In this document: piece by piece, positions 1 through 8,878 of the stretch
Numbering within the stretch: the first letter of the stretch is position 1
How the letters are laid out: the number at the start of each line of letters is the position of its first letter
Source of the DNA: an uncultured Campylobacter sp.
Lineage (GTDB): Bacteria; Campylobacterota; Campylobacteria; Campylobacterales; Campylobacteraceae
Length of the DNA: 30,869 bases
Assembly (NCBI RefSeq): GCF_938045225.1
Contig: NZ_CALINL010000079.1
Location: 1 to 30,869 of the forward strand
Direction of reading: 5' to 3'
Notes under the pieces: generated by a model
The model's database searches: none
The model's input: only the letters and a program-made list of their open reading frames with translations
What the model was told of the DNA's origin: nothing
Made by a program: the position numbers and the translations under genes

Positions 1-135
1 CGATACAATCGGGATATTTAGCTCCACGTTTTTGCTAAAGCGCGTTTTTATGTCGACTTGTTTAGGCAAAATTTCGGAGTACTGCGGGACGAGCAAAACG
101 TCGTCAAAGGTGAGAGCCTTCGTAACTATCTTCAT
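1..135 (-). CDS. guaB: IMP dehydrogenase, N-terminal part (cut by window edge)
   Basis: The first 45 codons are present; the gene runs off the left edge. The protein begins MKIVTKALTFDDVLLVPQYS, the characteristic N-terminus of inosine-5'-monophosphate dehydrogenase, which oxidises IMP to XMP in GMP synthesis in the cytoplasm. The start ATG lies four bases after the gatA stop codon, so it is very probably co-transcribed with gatA, the small membrane protein and ileS. I recall the same order in C. jejuni (guaB next to gatA). The catalytic Cys loop and CBS domains lie outside the window. Identification is firm despite the short piece. Confidence 0.93.
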   Translation of the reverse strand, partial: MKIVTKALTFDDVLLVPQYSEILPKQVDIKTRFSKNVELNIPIVS

Positions 136-139
136 GCGT

Positions 140-1498
140 TTATCCTTTTATAGAGTTTTCTAAACTAAGCGCGCCTTCTAGCAGCGTTTTTTCGTCCCAC
201 GCCTTTGCGATGAGCTGGGCTGAGACGTTTAGGCCGTCAGCGTCCTTGGCTACCGGAACCGAGATGGCAGGCAGGCCGGCTAAATTTACGCTGATCGTAT
301 AGATGTCTGATAGATAGGAATCTAGCGGGTTTTTTAGCTCGCCGAATTTATACGCCGTGCTAGGGGCGACAGGCATCAAAATGAGGTCGCATTCGCTCAA
401 AATTCGCTCATACTTGGCTTTAGTGTAAGCGCGAGCTTTTTGCGCTTTGATGTAGTATGCGTCGTAGTAGCCGCTGCTAAGTACGAAAGTGCCGAGTAAA
501 ATTCGTTTTTTTACCTCTTCTCCGAACCCTTCCGAGCGCGAGTTGATGTAGAGTTCTTTTAAATTTTTAGCCTCGGCTCTGCGTCCGTATCTTATACCGT
601 CGAAGCGGCTAAGATTCGCGCTGGCTTCGGCCGTGGCGATGATGTAGTAGGTAGCGATGTCGCATTTTGAGTTTTCTAAATTTTTATAGATTATCTTGTG
701 ACCTGCGGCTTTTAAAATTTCGACCGCTTTTAAAAGCGCTTTTTTGGTCTCTTCCGAGGCTTCGTTTATGTAGTTTTCGATGACGCAGATCGTGAGTTTT
801 TTATCCGCGTTTAGCTTGTCTGCTACGCTTTCAAATTTTATATCCGCGCTCGTGCTGTCTTTGTCGTCGTGCCCTGCGATGATGTCGTACAGGATCGCGG
901 CGTCCTCGACGTTTTGCGTTATCGGGCCGATTTGATCGAGCGAGCTGGAGTAGGCGCCAAGACCGTAGCGGCTAACGCGTCCGTAGGTGGGCTTTAGCCC
1001 GACGCACCCACAAAATGCCGCAGGCTGGCGTATCGAGCCGCCCGTATCGCTTCCTAGAGCAGCCACCGCTAGTCCTGCACCGACCGCGGCAGCAGAGCCG
1101 CCCGAGCTACCGCCTGCGACTCTTTCGCGGTTTAGCGGATTTAGCGTTTTGCCGTAGTAGCTGTTTTCGGTCGTATTACCCATGGCGAATTCGTCCATAT
1201 TCGTACGGCCAAAAGGCGCTAAGCCCGCCGCTAGCAGCTTTTCTATAACCGTCGCGTTATAAGGCGCGATGTAGCCTTGTAAAATTTTAGACGCGCTCGT
1301 TACGCTCCAGCCTTTTACCTGGATGTTGTCTTTTATAGCGATCGGTACGCCCGCACCCAGTTTATCAAGCGGCAAATTTGCCAACTGCTCGACATAGGCG
1401 CCAAGCTCTCTATCTGCGAAAATTTTCTTTTCCAGCTCGTTTCTAAGCTCGGCTATTTCGTCGGCGCTTAGCTTTAGAGCTTGCTTTAAAGTTATCAT
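140..1498 (-). CDS. gatA: Asp-tRNA(Asn)/Glu-tRNA(Gln) amidotransferase subunit A
   Basis: GatA (452 aa) is the amidase subunit of GatCAB. It releases ammonia from glutamine or asparagine for transamidation of misacylated Glu-tRNA(Gln) and Asp-tRNA(Asn). The amidase-signature Ser-cisSer-Lys triad is complete: K56 in VPIAIKDN, S131 in AGGSSGGSAAA and S155 in DTGGSIRQPA. The spacings (75 and 24 residues) match those I recall for characterised GatA proteins. Length is somewhat under the usual 450-490 range but complete. Its ATG overlaps the TGA of the upstream 35-codon gene (ATGA), suggesting translational coupling. gatB and gatC are not nearby, which is common in Campylobacterota. Confidence 0.96.
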   Translation of the reverse strand: MITLKQALKLSADEIAELRNELEKKIFADRELGAYVEQLANLPLDKLGAGVPIAIKDNIQVKGWSVTSASKILQGYIAPYNATVIEKLLAAGLAPFGRTNMDEFAMGNTTENSYYGKTLNPLNRERVAGGSSGGSAAAVGAGLAVAALGSDTGGSIRQPAAFCGCVGLKPTYGRVSRYGLGAYSSSLDQIGPITQNVEDAAILYDIIAGHDDKDSTSADIKFESVADKLNADKKLTICVIENYINEASEETKKALLKAVEILKAAGHKIIYKNLENSKCDIATYYIIATAEASANLSRFDGIRYGRRAEAKNLKELYINSRSEGFGEEVKKRILLGTFVLSSGYYDAYYIKAQKARAYTKAKYERILSECDLILMPVAPSTAYKFGELKNPLDSYLSDIYTISVNLAGLPAISVPVAKDADGLNVSAQLIAKAWDEKTLLEGALSLENSIKG

Positions 1499-1602
1499 TT
1501 TTTATCCTTAAATTTTATTACCGCTACGATACCTGCGGCTGTGACCGCGAGGATGGCCGCGATGGTCGCCGCGACAAACCAAGCGGAGATAGGCTCAGAC
1601 AT
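1495..1602 (-). CDS. 35-residue single-pass membrane protein
   Basis: A very short gene between ileS and gatA. It starts with ATG at 1602, eight bases inside the 3' end of ileS, and its TGA overlaps the gatA start as ATGA. The peptide begins MSEPISAWFVAATIAAILAV, has one hydrophobic helix at about residues 8-28 rich in Ala, Ile and Val, and ends in the basic tail KFKDKK, so an N-out, C-in orientation is likely. The overlaps at both ends argue that it is a real translated unit. I recall a small membrane-protein gene at the same position in C. jejuni (Cj1060c). Function unknown; a stabilising or regulatory micro-membrane protein is only a guess. Confidence 0.8.
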   Translation of the reverse strand: MSEPISAWFVAATIAAILAVTAAGIVAVIKFKDKK

Positions 1603-4351
1603 TTTTTAGTACCTTTTCGCATCTCGGGCATGTTTCGCCGTCGTGCTTAGCGGTAAATTTCCAACATCTCGGGCACTTGTGACGCGTCGATAAAACGAGT
1701 TTAAATTTATCGTTACCGACGTCAAATTCGGCTAGACTGTCGCTACTGTCTAGGCTCTGGACGTCGCTAACCATATACCAGTCGCTTATCTCGTTTATGT
1801 CTTCGCTTAGGATCAAATTTGAGCTGGTTTGTAGCACGAGCTCGAGGGTTGATTTTATCTTTTTATCTTTTTTGAGCACGTCGATTAGTTCGAAAAATTT
1901 CTCGCGGCTAGCGACTAGCAGCTCGTCGTCTACATTAAACTCAAACTCTAGCGGCGCATACTCTAGATCAAAGGCGTCAGTAGCGCCATTTTTGATGATC
2001 TCAGGCGCATAATCCATCACCTCGTCCGCGGTGTACGTTAGCGTCGGAGCGATGAGCGGTATGAGCGCTCTGGTGATTAGCGCCATCGCGCTTTGAGCCG
2101 AGCGGCGAGTGTCGCTGTCTTTAGCGTCGCAGTATAGGCGGTCTTTGCAGATATCAAGATATATGCCGCTTAAATCCGCGCTTAGGAAGTTCATCAGCAG
2201 GCTAAAGCCCTTTGAAAAGTCGTAGTTTCTAAACGCGGCTTCGGCCTCGTCGAATGCCTTTTTCGCGCGGCTTAGTATCCAGCGGTCTAGGATGTTGAAA
2301 TTTGAGGTTTCGATATCCTCTAAATCGTTTACGTTGGCTAGCAGAAATCTTATCGTATTGCGTATTTTTCGGTATTGCTCGCTTACTTGCTTCAGGATGT
2401 TTTCGCTGATTTTTAGGTCGCTGGAGTAGTCGCTAAGCGCAACCCAAAGGCGTAAAATTTCCACGCCGTATGTTTTAGCGACATCCGCCGGAGCTACGAC
2501 GTTGCCCTTGCTTTTGCTCATCTTTTGACCGTTTTCGTCGACGGTAAAGCCGTGCGTGAGCACGCTTCTATACGGCGCTCTTCCTTGCGCGGCGCAGCTT
2601 AGCAGTAGCGAGCTTTGGAACCAACCCCTGTGCTGATCGCTACCCTCTAGATACATATCCGCAGGATAGCTGCCTGCATCGTAGTCGCCGCTTTTTAGCA
2701 CCGCAGCCCACGTCGAGCCGCTGTCAAACCAGACGTCTAGGATGTCCATCACTTTTTCTAAATTTTGTGGATCGTATTTGCAGTTTGCCGGCAAGAGATC
2801 TTTTATCTCGCTATCCCACCACGCGTCCGCGCCTTTTTGCTCAAATATCGCCGCGATGTTATCTAAAATTTCATCGTCAAATATCGGCTCTTTTGTATCC
2901 TTGCGTCTAAAAAACGCTATCGGCACGCCCCAGTCGCGTTGGCGCGAGATACACCAGTCGGGACGATTTTCTATCATCGAGCCTATCCTTTTTACGCCGC
3001 TTGCAGGGTAAAATTTGACGTTTTCAAGCTCTTTTAGCGCGACTTCTCGTAGCGTTTTGCCCTCGATTTTAGGCTCGTCCATCGCGATAAACCATTGCTT
3101 GGTAGCGCGGTAGATAACAGGCTTGTGCGTCCTCCAGCAAAATGGATATGAGTGGACGAATTTGCTAACTTTTAGTAAATTTGAGCCTAGAAGCTCTAAA
3201 ATTTTCTCGTTTGCTTTAAAGATATGCATGCCGATTAGTTCGTCCGCTACGCCGTCTGGAAATAACTTTTTGGCCTTTAGCGTTTCGTCGTATAGGCCGC
3301 CTTCATCGACGGGCATGATGACTTCGATGCCGTATTTTAGGCTCACGTGGTAGTCGTCCTCGCCGTGCCCTGGAGCTGTGTGAACTAGTCCCGTACCGCC
3401 ATCCATCGTGACGTGATCGCCTAGGATAAATAGCGATTTTCTACCGTTTAGCGGATTAACCGCGTGCAGGTTTTCAAGCTCGGCGGAGGCGAATTCTTTT
3501 AAAATTTCGCCCTTAGTTAGCCCTTCTTTTTCCAGCTCGCTTAGCATCTCTTTGGCAAATATCAAATTTTCAGCCGTCAAAACGTAAATTTCATTTGGAT
3601 TTAGCGAGATGGCTTGGTTTGCCGGCAGCGTCCAAGGCGTAGTCGTCCAGATAACCGCGCGGGCGTCTTTCGCGCCTATTTTTGCAGCTGCTTCTTCGCC
3701 TAGTTTAAACGCGACGTAGATGCTGTAGTCCTCTTTGTCCTCGTACTCGACCTCGGCCTCGGCTAGAGCGCTTCTAGCCGCCCAGCTCCAGTATACCGGC
3801 TTGCTTCGCTCAATCAAAAGTCCGCGTTTGGCAACTTTGCAAAGCGTTTTGTAAATTTCGGCTTCAAATTTAAATTTCATCGTTAGATACGGGTCGTCCC
3901 AGTCGCTGGCGACGCCTAGCTGTTTAAAGCTCTCCTTTTGCACCTCGATAAACTCTCTGGCGTGCTCGCGGCAAAGCTCGCGGATTTGCGTTTTGCTGAG
4001 ACTTTTTTTCTTATCGCCCAGTTTTACCTCGACTTGCTGCTCGATCGGTAGTCCGTGGCAGTCCCATCCGGGCGTAAATCTCACGTTTTCGCCGAAGAAA
4101 TAGTGCGTTTTTAAGATGATGTCTTTTAGGGTTTTGTTTAGCGCATGTCCGATGTGGATGTTACCGTTGGCGTAGGGAGGGCCGTCGTGCAGAGTGAAGC
4201 TTTTAGCGGCTTTTTGCCTTTTTGCTTTCATTTTTTCGTAGATTTTTCTATCGTCAAACCACGATTTTAAGCGTTTGGGTTCGTTTTCCGGCAGGTTGCC
4301 GCGCATGGGAAATTCGGTATTTGGAAGCAATAATGTATCTTTGTAATCCAT
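1595..4351 (-). CDS. ileS: Isoleucyl-tRNA synthetase
   Basis: IleRS (918 aa) charges tRNA(Ile) in the cytoplasm. Class I signatures are clear: HIGH at 66-69 (in ANGNIHIGHA) and KMSKS at 610-614. The editing (CP1) insertion lies between, with a TTTPWTLPANQA stretch at about 236-247. The C-terminus carries the zinc-binding knuckle of bacterial IleRS, with C893, C896, C908 and C911 (CPRC pairs). Length is normal for the bacterial type. A -10-like TAAAAT (4381-4386 on the minus strand) and an AAGGCGA site precede the ATG. It heads the minus-strand operon ileS - 35-aa protein - gatA - guaB and is divergent from the CinA-family gene. Confidence 0.97.
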   Translation of the reverse strand: MDYKDTLLLPNTEFPMRGNLPENEPKRLKSWFDDRKIYEKMKAKRQKAAKSFTLHDGPPYANGNIHIGHALNKTLKDIILKTHYFFGENVRFTPGWDCHGLPIEQQVEVKLGDKKKSLSKTQIRELCREHAREFIEVQKESFKQLGVASDWDDPYLTMKFKFEAEIYKTLCKVAKRGLLIERSKPVYWSWAARSALAEAEVEYEDKEDYSIYVAFKLGEEAAAKIGAKDARAVIWTTTPWTLPANQAISLNPNEIYVLTAENLIFAKEMLSELEKEGLTKGEILKEFASAELENLHAVNPLNGRKSLFILGDHVTMDGGTGLVHTAPGHGEDDYHVSLKYGIEVIMPVDEGGLYDETLKAKKLFPDGVADELIGMHIFKANEKILELLGSNLLKVSKFVHSYPFCWRTHKPVIYRATKQWFIAMDEPKIEGKTLREVALKELENVKFYPASGVKRIGSMIENRPDWCISRQRDWGVPIAFFRRKDTKEPIFDDEILDNIAAIFEQKGADAWWDSEIKDLLPANCKYDPQNLEKVMDILDVWFDSGSTWAAVLKSGDYDAGSYPADMYLEGSDQHRGWFQSSLLLSCAAQGRAPYRSVLTHGFTVDENGQKMSKSKGNVVAPADVAKTYGVEILRLWVALSDYSSDLKISENILKQVSEQYRKIRNTIRFLLANVNDLEDIETSNFNILDRWILSRAKKAFDEAEAAFRNYDFSKGFSLLMNFLSADLSGIYLDICKDRLYCDAKDSDTRRSAQSAMALITRALIPLIAPTLTYTADEVMDYAPEIIKNGATDAFDLEYAPLEFEFNVDDELLVASREKFFELIDVLKKDKKIKSTLELVLQTSSNLILSEDINEISDWYMVSDVQSLDSSDSLAEFDVGNDKFKLVLSTRHKCPRCWKFTAKHDGETCPRCEKVLKNV

Positions 4352-4472
4352 AGGTTCGCCTTGAAGTAAAAAATTGGTAGATTTTATCCAAACGGCGATT
4401 AAATGCTACTGAAAAAACGCTATTTTAAGCTAAATTTATGTAAGATGTTTTCGGCTTTTAAAGGAGAAAACA

Positions 4473-5570
4473 GTGAAAAACGCACTACTGATCATCGGCG
4501 AAGATATCGGCGTAAACGCGCCTTTTTTGGATTATATTTTTTGCGCTTACAAGCGGCATTTCGGCGAGCTTGGCGAGTTTAGATTCGTTAGTCGCAGCGA
4601 CAAGGAACTGCCGTTTATCATCGAGCATCTTTGCGCGCGTTCGGACAGTCTTTGTATCTACGCGTCGAGTCAAAACTGCTCCGTCGCGGCTAAAATTTTA
4701 GCTACGTTAAGCGGCGATATTTTGGAGCTAAAATCCCCGCAAATGCTAGCTCCGAGTAGGGCTGAAAAATTTAGCGACGACGGCTTTTTGATCAAACTAA
4801 ATCAAACTTACGTAAATTTACTAAAGGCCGACGCGAACCAAAAACTGCCTGCCATAGATATCAAAACGCAGCGAGATTTCGGCTACTTTCACCTGGTCGA
4901 TATCGACGAGGAAAGCGCGAAAATCCTGCTCGAACCGCTGGCAAAAACGTATGAAGTGCAGATTTATTCGTCTCAAATTTTGTCGAATTTATCGCTAATC
5001 AGAGTGGAAGCGAACAAATTTGGTCAAACGAGCGGCTTTATAAACGGCGCGAAAAATCTCTTTTCGGGCAAATTTTTTGAGGGCGAGGATGTTTTCCGTC
5101 ACGTCGCGAGCACGCTTACGGCAAGCGGACTAAAGCTTACATTTGCCGAGTCTTGCACGGCTGGGCTTGCCGCGGCGAAATTCGGCGCCTTTGCCGGAGT
5201 TTCGGCGGCGTTTAACGGCTCGCTAGTGACCTACGCAAACGAGATGAAACGCGACTGGCTGGGTGTTAGCGATGAAATTTTACAAACCTACGGCGCGGTG
5301 AGCGAGCAGTGCGTGATGGCGATGCTAAAAGGCGCGCTAAAGGCGAGCGAATCGGACTTTTCGCTAGCTATCAGCGGGATTGCGGGGCCTGACGGCGGTA
5401 GCGAGGCAAAGCCGGTGGGGACGGTATTTGTGGGAGCCTACGCCAAAGACGGCGAGTGTATCATCGAGAGGTTAAATTTAAACGGCGACCGCAACTATAT
5501 AAGAGAGCAAAGCGCGCTGGCGGCGTATGTTTGCTTGCTAAAGCTAAAGCCTAGGCTATTTTTGGCGTAA
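4473..5570 (+). CDS. CinA-family protein (PncC-type nicotinamide-nucleotide amidohydrolase domain)
   Basis: A protein of 365 aa starting at GTG, chosen because AAGGAGA sits 6 bases upstream. Residues about 205-365 are a CinA C-terminal domain: AESCTAG (S227 the likely nucleophile), the NGSLVTYANEMK stretch with K259, and SGIAGPDGGS (301-310). This domain deamidates NMN to nicotinate mononucleotide in other bacteria (PncC). The first 200 residues look alpha/beta (MKNALLIIGEDIG) but lack the usual MoaB/CinA N-terminal signatures I would expect, so this half is divergent or a different domain. It is divergently transcribed from ileS; I recall a CinA-like gene in the same place in C. jejuni. Family firm, exact reaction inferred. 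Confidence 0.85.
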   Translation: MKNALLIIGEDIGVNAPFLDYIFCAYKRHFGELGEFRFVSRSDKELPFIIEHLCARSDSLCIYASSQNCSVAAKILATLSGDILELKSPQMLAPSRAEKFSDDGFLIKLNQTYVNLLKADANQKLPAIDIKTQRDFGYFHLVDIDEESAKILLEPLAKTYEVQIYSSQILSNLSLIRVEANKFGQTSGFINGAKNLFSGKFFEGEDVFRHVASTLTASGLKLTFAESCTAGLAAAKFGAFAGVSAAFNGSLVTYANEMKRDWLGVSDEILQTYGAVSEQCVMAMLKGALKASESDFSLAISGIAGPDGGSEAKPVGTVFVGAYAKDGECIIERLNLNGDRNYIREQSALAAYVCLLKLKPRLFLA

Positions 5571-5598
5571 ATTTGGTCAAATTTGGTGAAATTTACGC
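5565..5598 (+). terminator. Hairpin over the stop of the CinA-family gene
   Basis: A 10-bp perfect stem, GCGTAAATTT (5565-5574) with AAATTTACGC (5589-5598), starts within the last codons of the gene and includes its TAA. No strong U-tract follows, so it may act as an mRNA 3' end stabiliser rather than as an intrinsic terminator. Confidence 0.4.
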
Positions 5599-5672
5599 TC
5601 GCTAAAATTTAAAGCGATACGCTTTTGTTTTATTAAATTTTGTAAGAAACGGTGACGGTTTTTGCGTTAAGT

Positions 5673-5700
5673 ACGGCGGTGAATTTAAATTTACCGCCGT
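5673..5700. repeat. 28-bp near-perfect palindrome
   Basis: ACGGCGGT (5673-5680) and ACCGCCGT (5693-5700) flank a centre that is itself palindromic (AATTTAAATT), giving 13 matching pairs of 14; the remaining pair is G-T. It lies between the convergent CinA-family and rhodanese genes. It could be a bidirectional terminator without a U-run or a protein-binding site. A short open frame through this region (5652-5837) has no support as a gene. Confidence 0.55.
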
Positions 5701-5796
5701 CTTACGCGCGAGTGGAGCAAAAATCAGCTCCGCCAAGCTTAAAATTTAGCGCAAATTTAAGCCTGACGGATGAAATTTATAAAGCAAAATCGCGGA

Positions 5797-6174
5797 CTAT
5801 TTTTGATACGGCACGGTTTCGTAGCCTTGATTTATGAGGCTGCCCATGCCGCCGTCAAGATTTATTATATTTAGTTCCGGCGAATCTATCATCGCCGCCG
5901 CCGCAGCGCTTCTGCGTCCGCTTCTGCATATGAGCGCGACCGGTTTTTTTAGATCGACATTGGCTTTTAACTCGTTCAAAAAACCCTCTTTATCGGTTGC
6001 GTTAAAAGTGATAGTCTTTGCGCCCTTTATTACGCCCGTTTCCATCCATTCAGCAGGCGTTCTTATATCAACGATCTGCTCGTAGTTTTTGATCGCCTCG
6101 GGACTAACTTGCACCGTAGAAATTTCCGCAAAAGCCATCGCAGCAGCCGCTCCTAAAAGTAAAATTTTTCTCAT
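5797..6174 (-). CDS. Exported single-domain rhodanese
   Basis: A protein of 125 aa with a signal peptide at 1-16 (MRKILLLGAAAAMAFA, then EIS) followed by one rhodanese domain. Visible features are VDIRTPAEW (35-43) and the active-site loop CRSGRRS with nucleophile C83. The six-residue loop is typical of sulphurtransferases that take sulphur from thiosulfate or a persulfide donor. The protein probably acts in the periplasm. The start is supported by AAGGAGA just upstream. It is divergent from the ferric transporter operon; a link to iron uptake is not shown. Role in thiosulfate or cyanide handling is inferred from the family only. Confidence 0.88.
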   Translation of the reverse strand: MRKILLLGAAAAMAFAEISTVQVSPEAIKNYEQIVDIRTPAEWMETGVIKGAKTITFNATDKEGFLNELKANVDLKKPVALICRSGRRSAAAAAMIDSPELNIINLDGGMGSLINQGYETVPYQK

Positions 6175-6265
6175 TTTCTCTCCTTAAATTTGACGGCGTG
6201 AATATTAGCACTCAATTTTAAATATTTTGTCATTCTAAAATCACTCCAGCATAAATTTTTCTTTT

Positions 6266-6285
6266 TTAATAATTAATATTTTCAT
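6266..6285 (+). promoter_or_regulatory. Possible Fur-type operator before the ferric transporter
   Basis: An AT-rich stretch TTAATAATTAATATTTTCAT resembles the NAT-repeat pattern of Fur boxes and lies about 12 bases upstream of the -10 box of the transporter. The match is loose, so this is a weak call resting mainly on position and on iron regulation of such operons in other bacteria. Confidence 0.3.
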
Positions 6286-6296
6286 AGGACAAACGC

Positions 6297-6302
6297 TATA
6301 AT
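6297..6302 (+). promoter_or_regulatory. -10 box of the ferric transporter operon
   Basis: TATAAT preceded by CGC, 30 bases upstream of the ATG at 6333. An AAAGGA ribosome binding site follows at 6322-6327. The same CGCTATAAT string precedes the secreted protein gene at 30015. Confidence 0.6.
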
Positions 6303-6332
6303 CGCAAATCCATATCAATACAAAGGATAAAA

Positions 6333-7329
6333 ATGAAAAAAGTTTTTTCGCGCTTAGCTTGCTTTCAAGCTTTTTGTTTGCCGCGGAGGTAAATATTCTG
6401 CGCGCCACTACGACGCCGACAGCGAGCTTTATAAGCTTTTTGAGCAAAAGACGGGTATCAAGGTAAACGCCACGCAAGCAAAAGCGGGCGAGCTAATCAA
6501 AAAGCTTGAAGTAGAAGGGGATAGCTCCGCGGCGGATATCTTTATCACCGCAGACGCGGGGAATTTCTACACCGCAAAGACTAAAGGCGTGTTGAAAGCT
6601 GTCAAATCTGAAGCTCTGGAAAAAATCGTACCGGAGCAGTATAGAGATAACGACGGTCAGTGGTTTGCTATCTCAAAACGCGCTAGAGTCATTGTTTACG
6701 ACAAAAGAGACTTTGATCCTAAAGGCATCAAGGACTACGAAGATCTAGTAAAGCCTGAGCTAAAAGGCAAACTGTTAATCAGAAGCGCGACGGCTCCGTA
6801 TAGCAAGTCGCTGCTAGCGGCTATCATCGAGGCTGACGGCAAAGACGCGGCTACTAAATGGGCGGAAGGCACACTAAAAAATCTAGCCCGCGATCCAAAA
6901 GGCGGCGATAGGGATCAGGCTAAGGCTATCTACGCAGGCGAGGGCGACGTAGCAGTGATGAACACCTACTACATAGGCCTCATGCTAACCTCTCCGAAAG
7001 CCGAAGACGTCGAGGCTGCGAAAAATTTGGGCATAATTTTCCCAAATCAGGACAACCGCGGTACGCACGTAAACATCAGCGGTATCGCGCTAACCAAAGC
7101 TGCTAAAAATAAAGAAAATGCAGTTAAATTTATGGAGTTTATGGTGAGCCCTGAGGCGCAAAAGATACTTGCGGGGATAAATTTCGAGTACCCGATCAAC
7201 GCAGAGGTCGAGCCTAGCGACATCGTAAAAGGCTTTGGTAAATTTAAAGAAGACTCGACTCCGCTTTATAAAAGCGTGCAAAACACGAACGAGGCTATTA
7301 AAATTTACGACGTAGCCGGCTGGAAATAA
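6333..7329 (+). pseudogene. fbpA: Ferric iron ABC transporter periplasmic binding protein, frameshifted twice near the N-terminus
   Basis: Joined across frames this encodes a protein of about 333 aa of the FbpA/CfbpA type, which binds Fe3+ in the periplasm. Family marks include YSARHYDAD near the N-terminus and the iron-binding double tyrosine in NTYYIGL (about residue 213). The reading frame is broken twice. First, ATG AAA AAA GTT runs out of frame after a T6 tract (6343-6348); adding one T restores a normal signal peptide (MKKVFFALSLLSSFLFAAE). Second, near 6394-6398 AATATTCTG appears where AATATTTATTCTG would fit, consistent with loss of one TATT copy. The intact frame 6589-7329 lacks a signal peptide. 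Either a recent pseudogene or base-calling errors. It overlaps the permease start by one base. Confidence 0.82.
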
Positions 7330-8874
7330 TGAAAGTAAAATTCGGGGCGATTTTTATCGCCCTTATCGTTTTGATCCCCATTTTTAGCATATTTTTCGAG
7401 ATCGCTTTGGGCGACTACTCCTTGCTCGAGCACTTTTTTAAGTATCTTTTTGTGAGGTATATCCAAGGTACTTTTGCCGTCGCGGCGGGCGTTTTAGCGC
7501 TTAGTCTGATTATCGCCGTGGTTTCGGCGTGGCTGGTGGCGAACTACCGCTTCGCGCTATCAAATTTCTTTGAATATGCCCTCATCCTTCCGTTTGCGAT
7601 CCCTGCTTATATATTTAGCTTTTGCTACGTCGGGATTATGGATTACGGCGGATATTTTCATCAAATTTTCGGCTTTAGGCTAGAGTTTATGAATATCTAC
7701 GGAGCTATTTTCGTGCTGTCGTTGTCGCTTTATCCATACATCTACATGTTTGCCAAAACCTCGTTTAAAACGCAGTCCGCAGCTATTTACGACGTTTGTA
7801 AAATTTACAAGCTCCCCGGCCTTGCCGTGTTTTTTAGGGTCGCGATATTTCTCTCGCGTCCGGCGATCGTGGGCGGAGCGATGCTGGTGCTCATGGAGAC
7901 GCTTAGCGACTACGGCACGGCGACTTATTACGGCGTAGAGACTTTTAGCGCGGGCATTTTTAAGCTATGGTTTGACATGGGCGACTCGTACTCCGCGTCC
8001 GTGCTAGCGGGGCTTTTGATGATGTTCGTGTTTGTTTTGATGATATTTGAGCACGTTAATAAAAACTCTAAAAAATATAGCTTCTCCACGCACGACACAT
8101 CCAAATTTACGCAAAAAAAGGAGCTTGGCAAATTCGGCTCGGCAGCGGCGTTTTTGTGGTGTGCGAGCGTGTTTTGCCTTTCCTTTTACCTGGCTTTTGT
8201 ACTGGAGTATCCACGAGCTAGATAGTTTTAAATTTGAGTTTGTACAGATGGCGGCAAATTCGCTTCTGATGGCTGCAGGCGCGGCGATACTCATCACGGC
8301 AGTGAGTTTTTTCCTTGTTTTTGCGACGAGACTTATAAAAAATAAAGCGCTAAACGCCTTTTTGCTAAAATCCGTCTCGCTAGGCTACGCGCTACCGGGC
8401 GCTAGTATCGGGCTTTGCGTGATGATAGTTTTTGGTTACGTTGACCGAAATTTCGGCACTCATCTGCTTTCATCGAGCTTTGTAGTGCTGATTTTTGGCT
8501 ACGTCGTGCGCTTTTTGGCGACCTCGATCTATGCCGTCGAGAGCGGATATGCCAAGATCCCGGCAAATATCGACGACGCCGCGCTTTTGCTAAACGGCTC
8601 GCGGTTAAATTTGTTTTTCAAAGTGCATTTTCCGCTGCTTCGCCACTTTTTCTTTCTCTCGCTCATCGTCGTTTTTATCGACATCATTAAGGAACTGCCG
8701 CTTAGTCTAATTTTGCGGCCTTTGGGCTTTGAGACGCTTAGTATCAGGGCGTTTTTTTACGCGGCTGACGAGAGGCTTTATGCTGCGGCTCTGCCGTCGT
8801 TTCTCATCGTTTCGATGTCGCTAGTCGCCGTCCTTTGGCTCGAGATAATCTCCAGAAAAAAACAAGAAAGATAA
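7329..8874 (+). pseudogene. fbpB: Ferric iron ABC transporter permease, split by a frameshift
   Basis: This is the FbpB-type permease with two BPD-transport domains, about 514 aa when joined. The first frame (7329-8225) gives the first half, with the conserved LMETLSDYGTATYYG stretch. The second frame, valid from about 8190 to 8874, gives the second half, with KELPLSLILRPLGFETLS. The switch corresponds to one extra T (or two missing bases) in the T4 runs at 8183-8186 or 8195-8198; removing one T yields a continuous helix reading CLSFTWLLYWSIHELD. The break lies between the two half-permease domains. Separate translation of a second half from an internal TTG (8047) is conceivable but unsupported by a ribosome binding site. 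Followed four bases later by the ATPase gene. Confidence 0.82.
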
Positions 8875-8878
8875 AAAT

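Noticed and set aside
5652..5837. 61-codon plus-strand frame
   Set aside because: It crosses the 28-bp palindrome and enters the rhodanese gene in the opposite direction.
6343..6348. Phase-variable homopolymer tract
   Set aside because: T6 is much shorter than the G8 or longer tracts known to switch in Campylobacter, and a second lesion downstream would still block the frame; kept only as a possibility within the frameshift finding.
6241..6477. 78-codon minus-strand frame across the ferric transporter promoter
   Set aside because: It lies antisense to the promoter, signal peptide and N-terminus of the ferric binding-protein gene.
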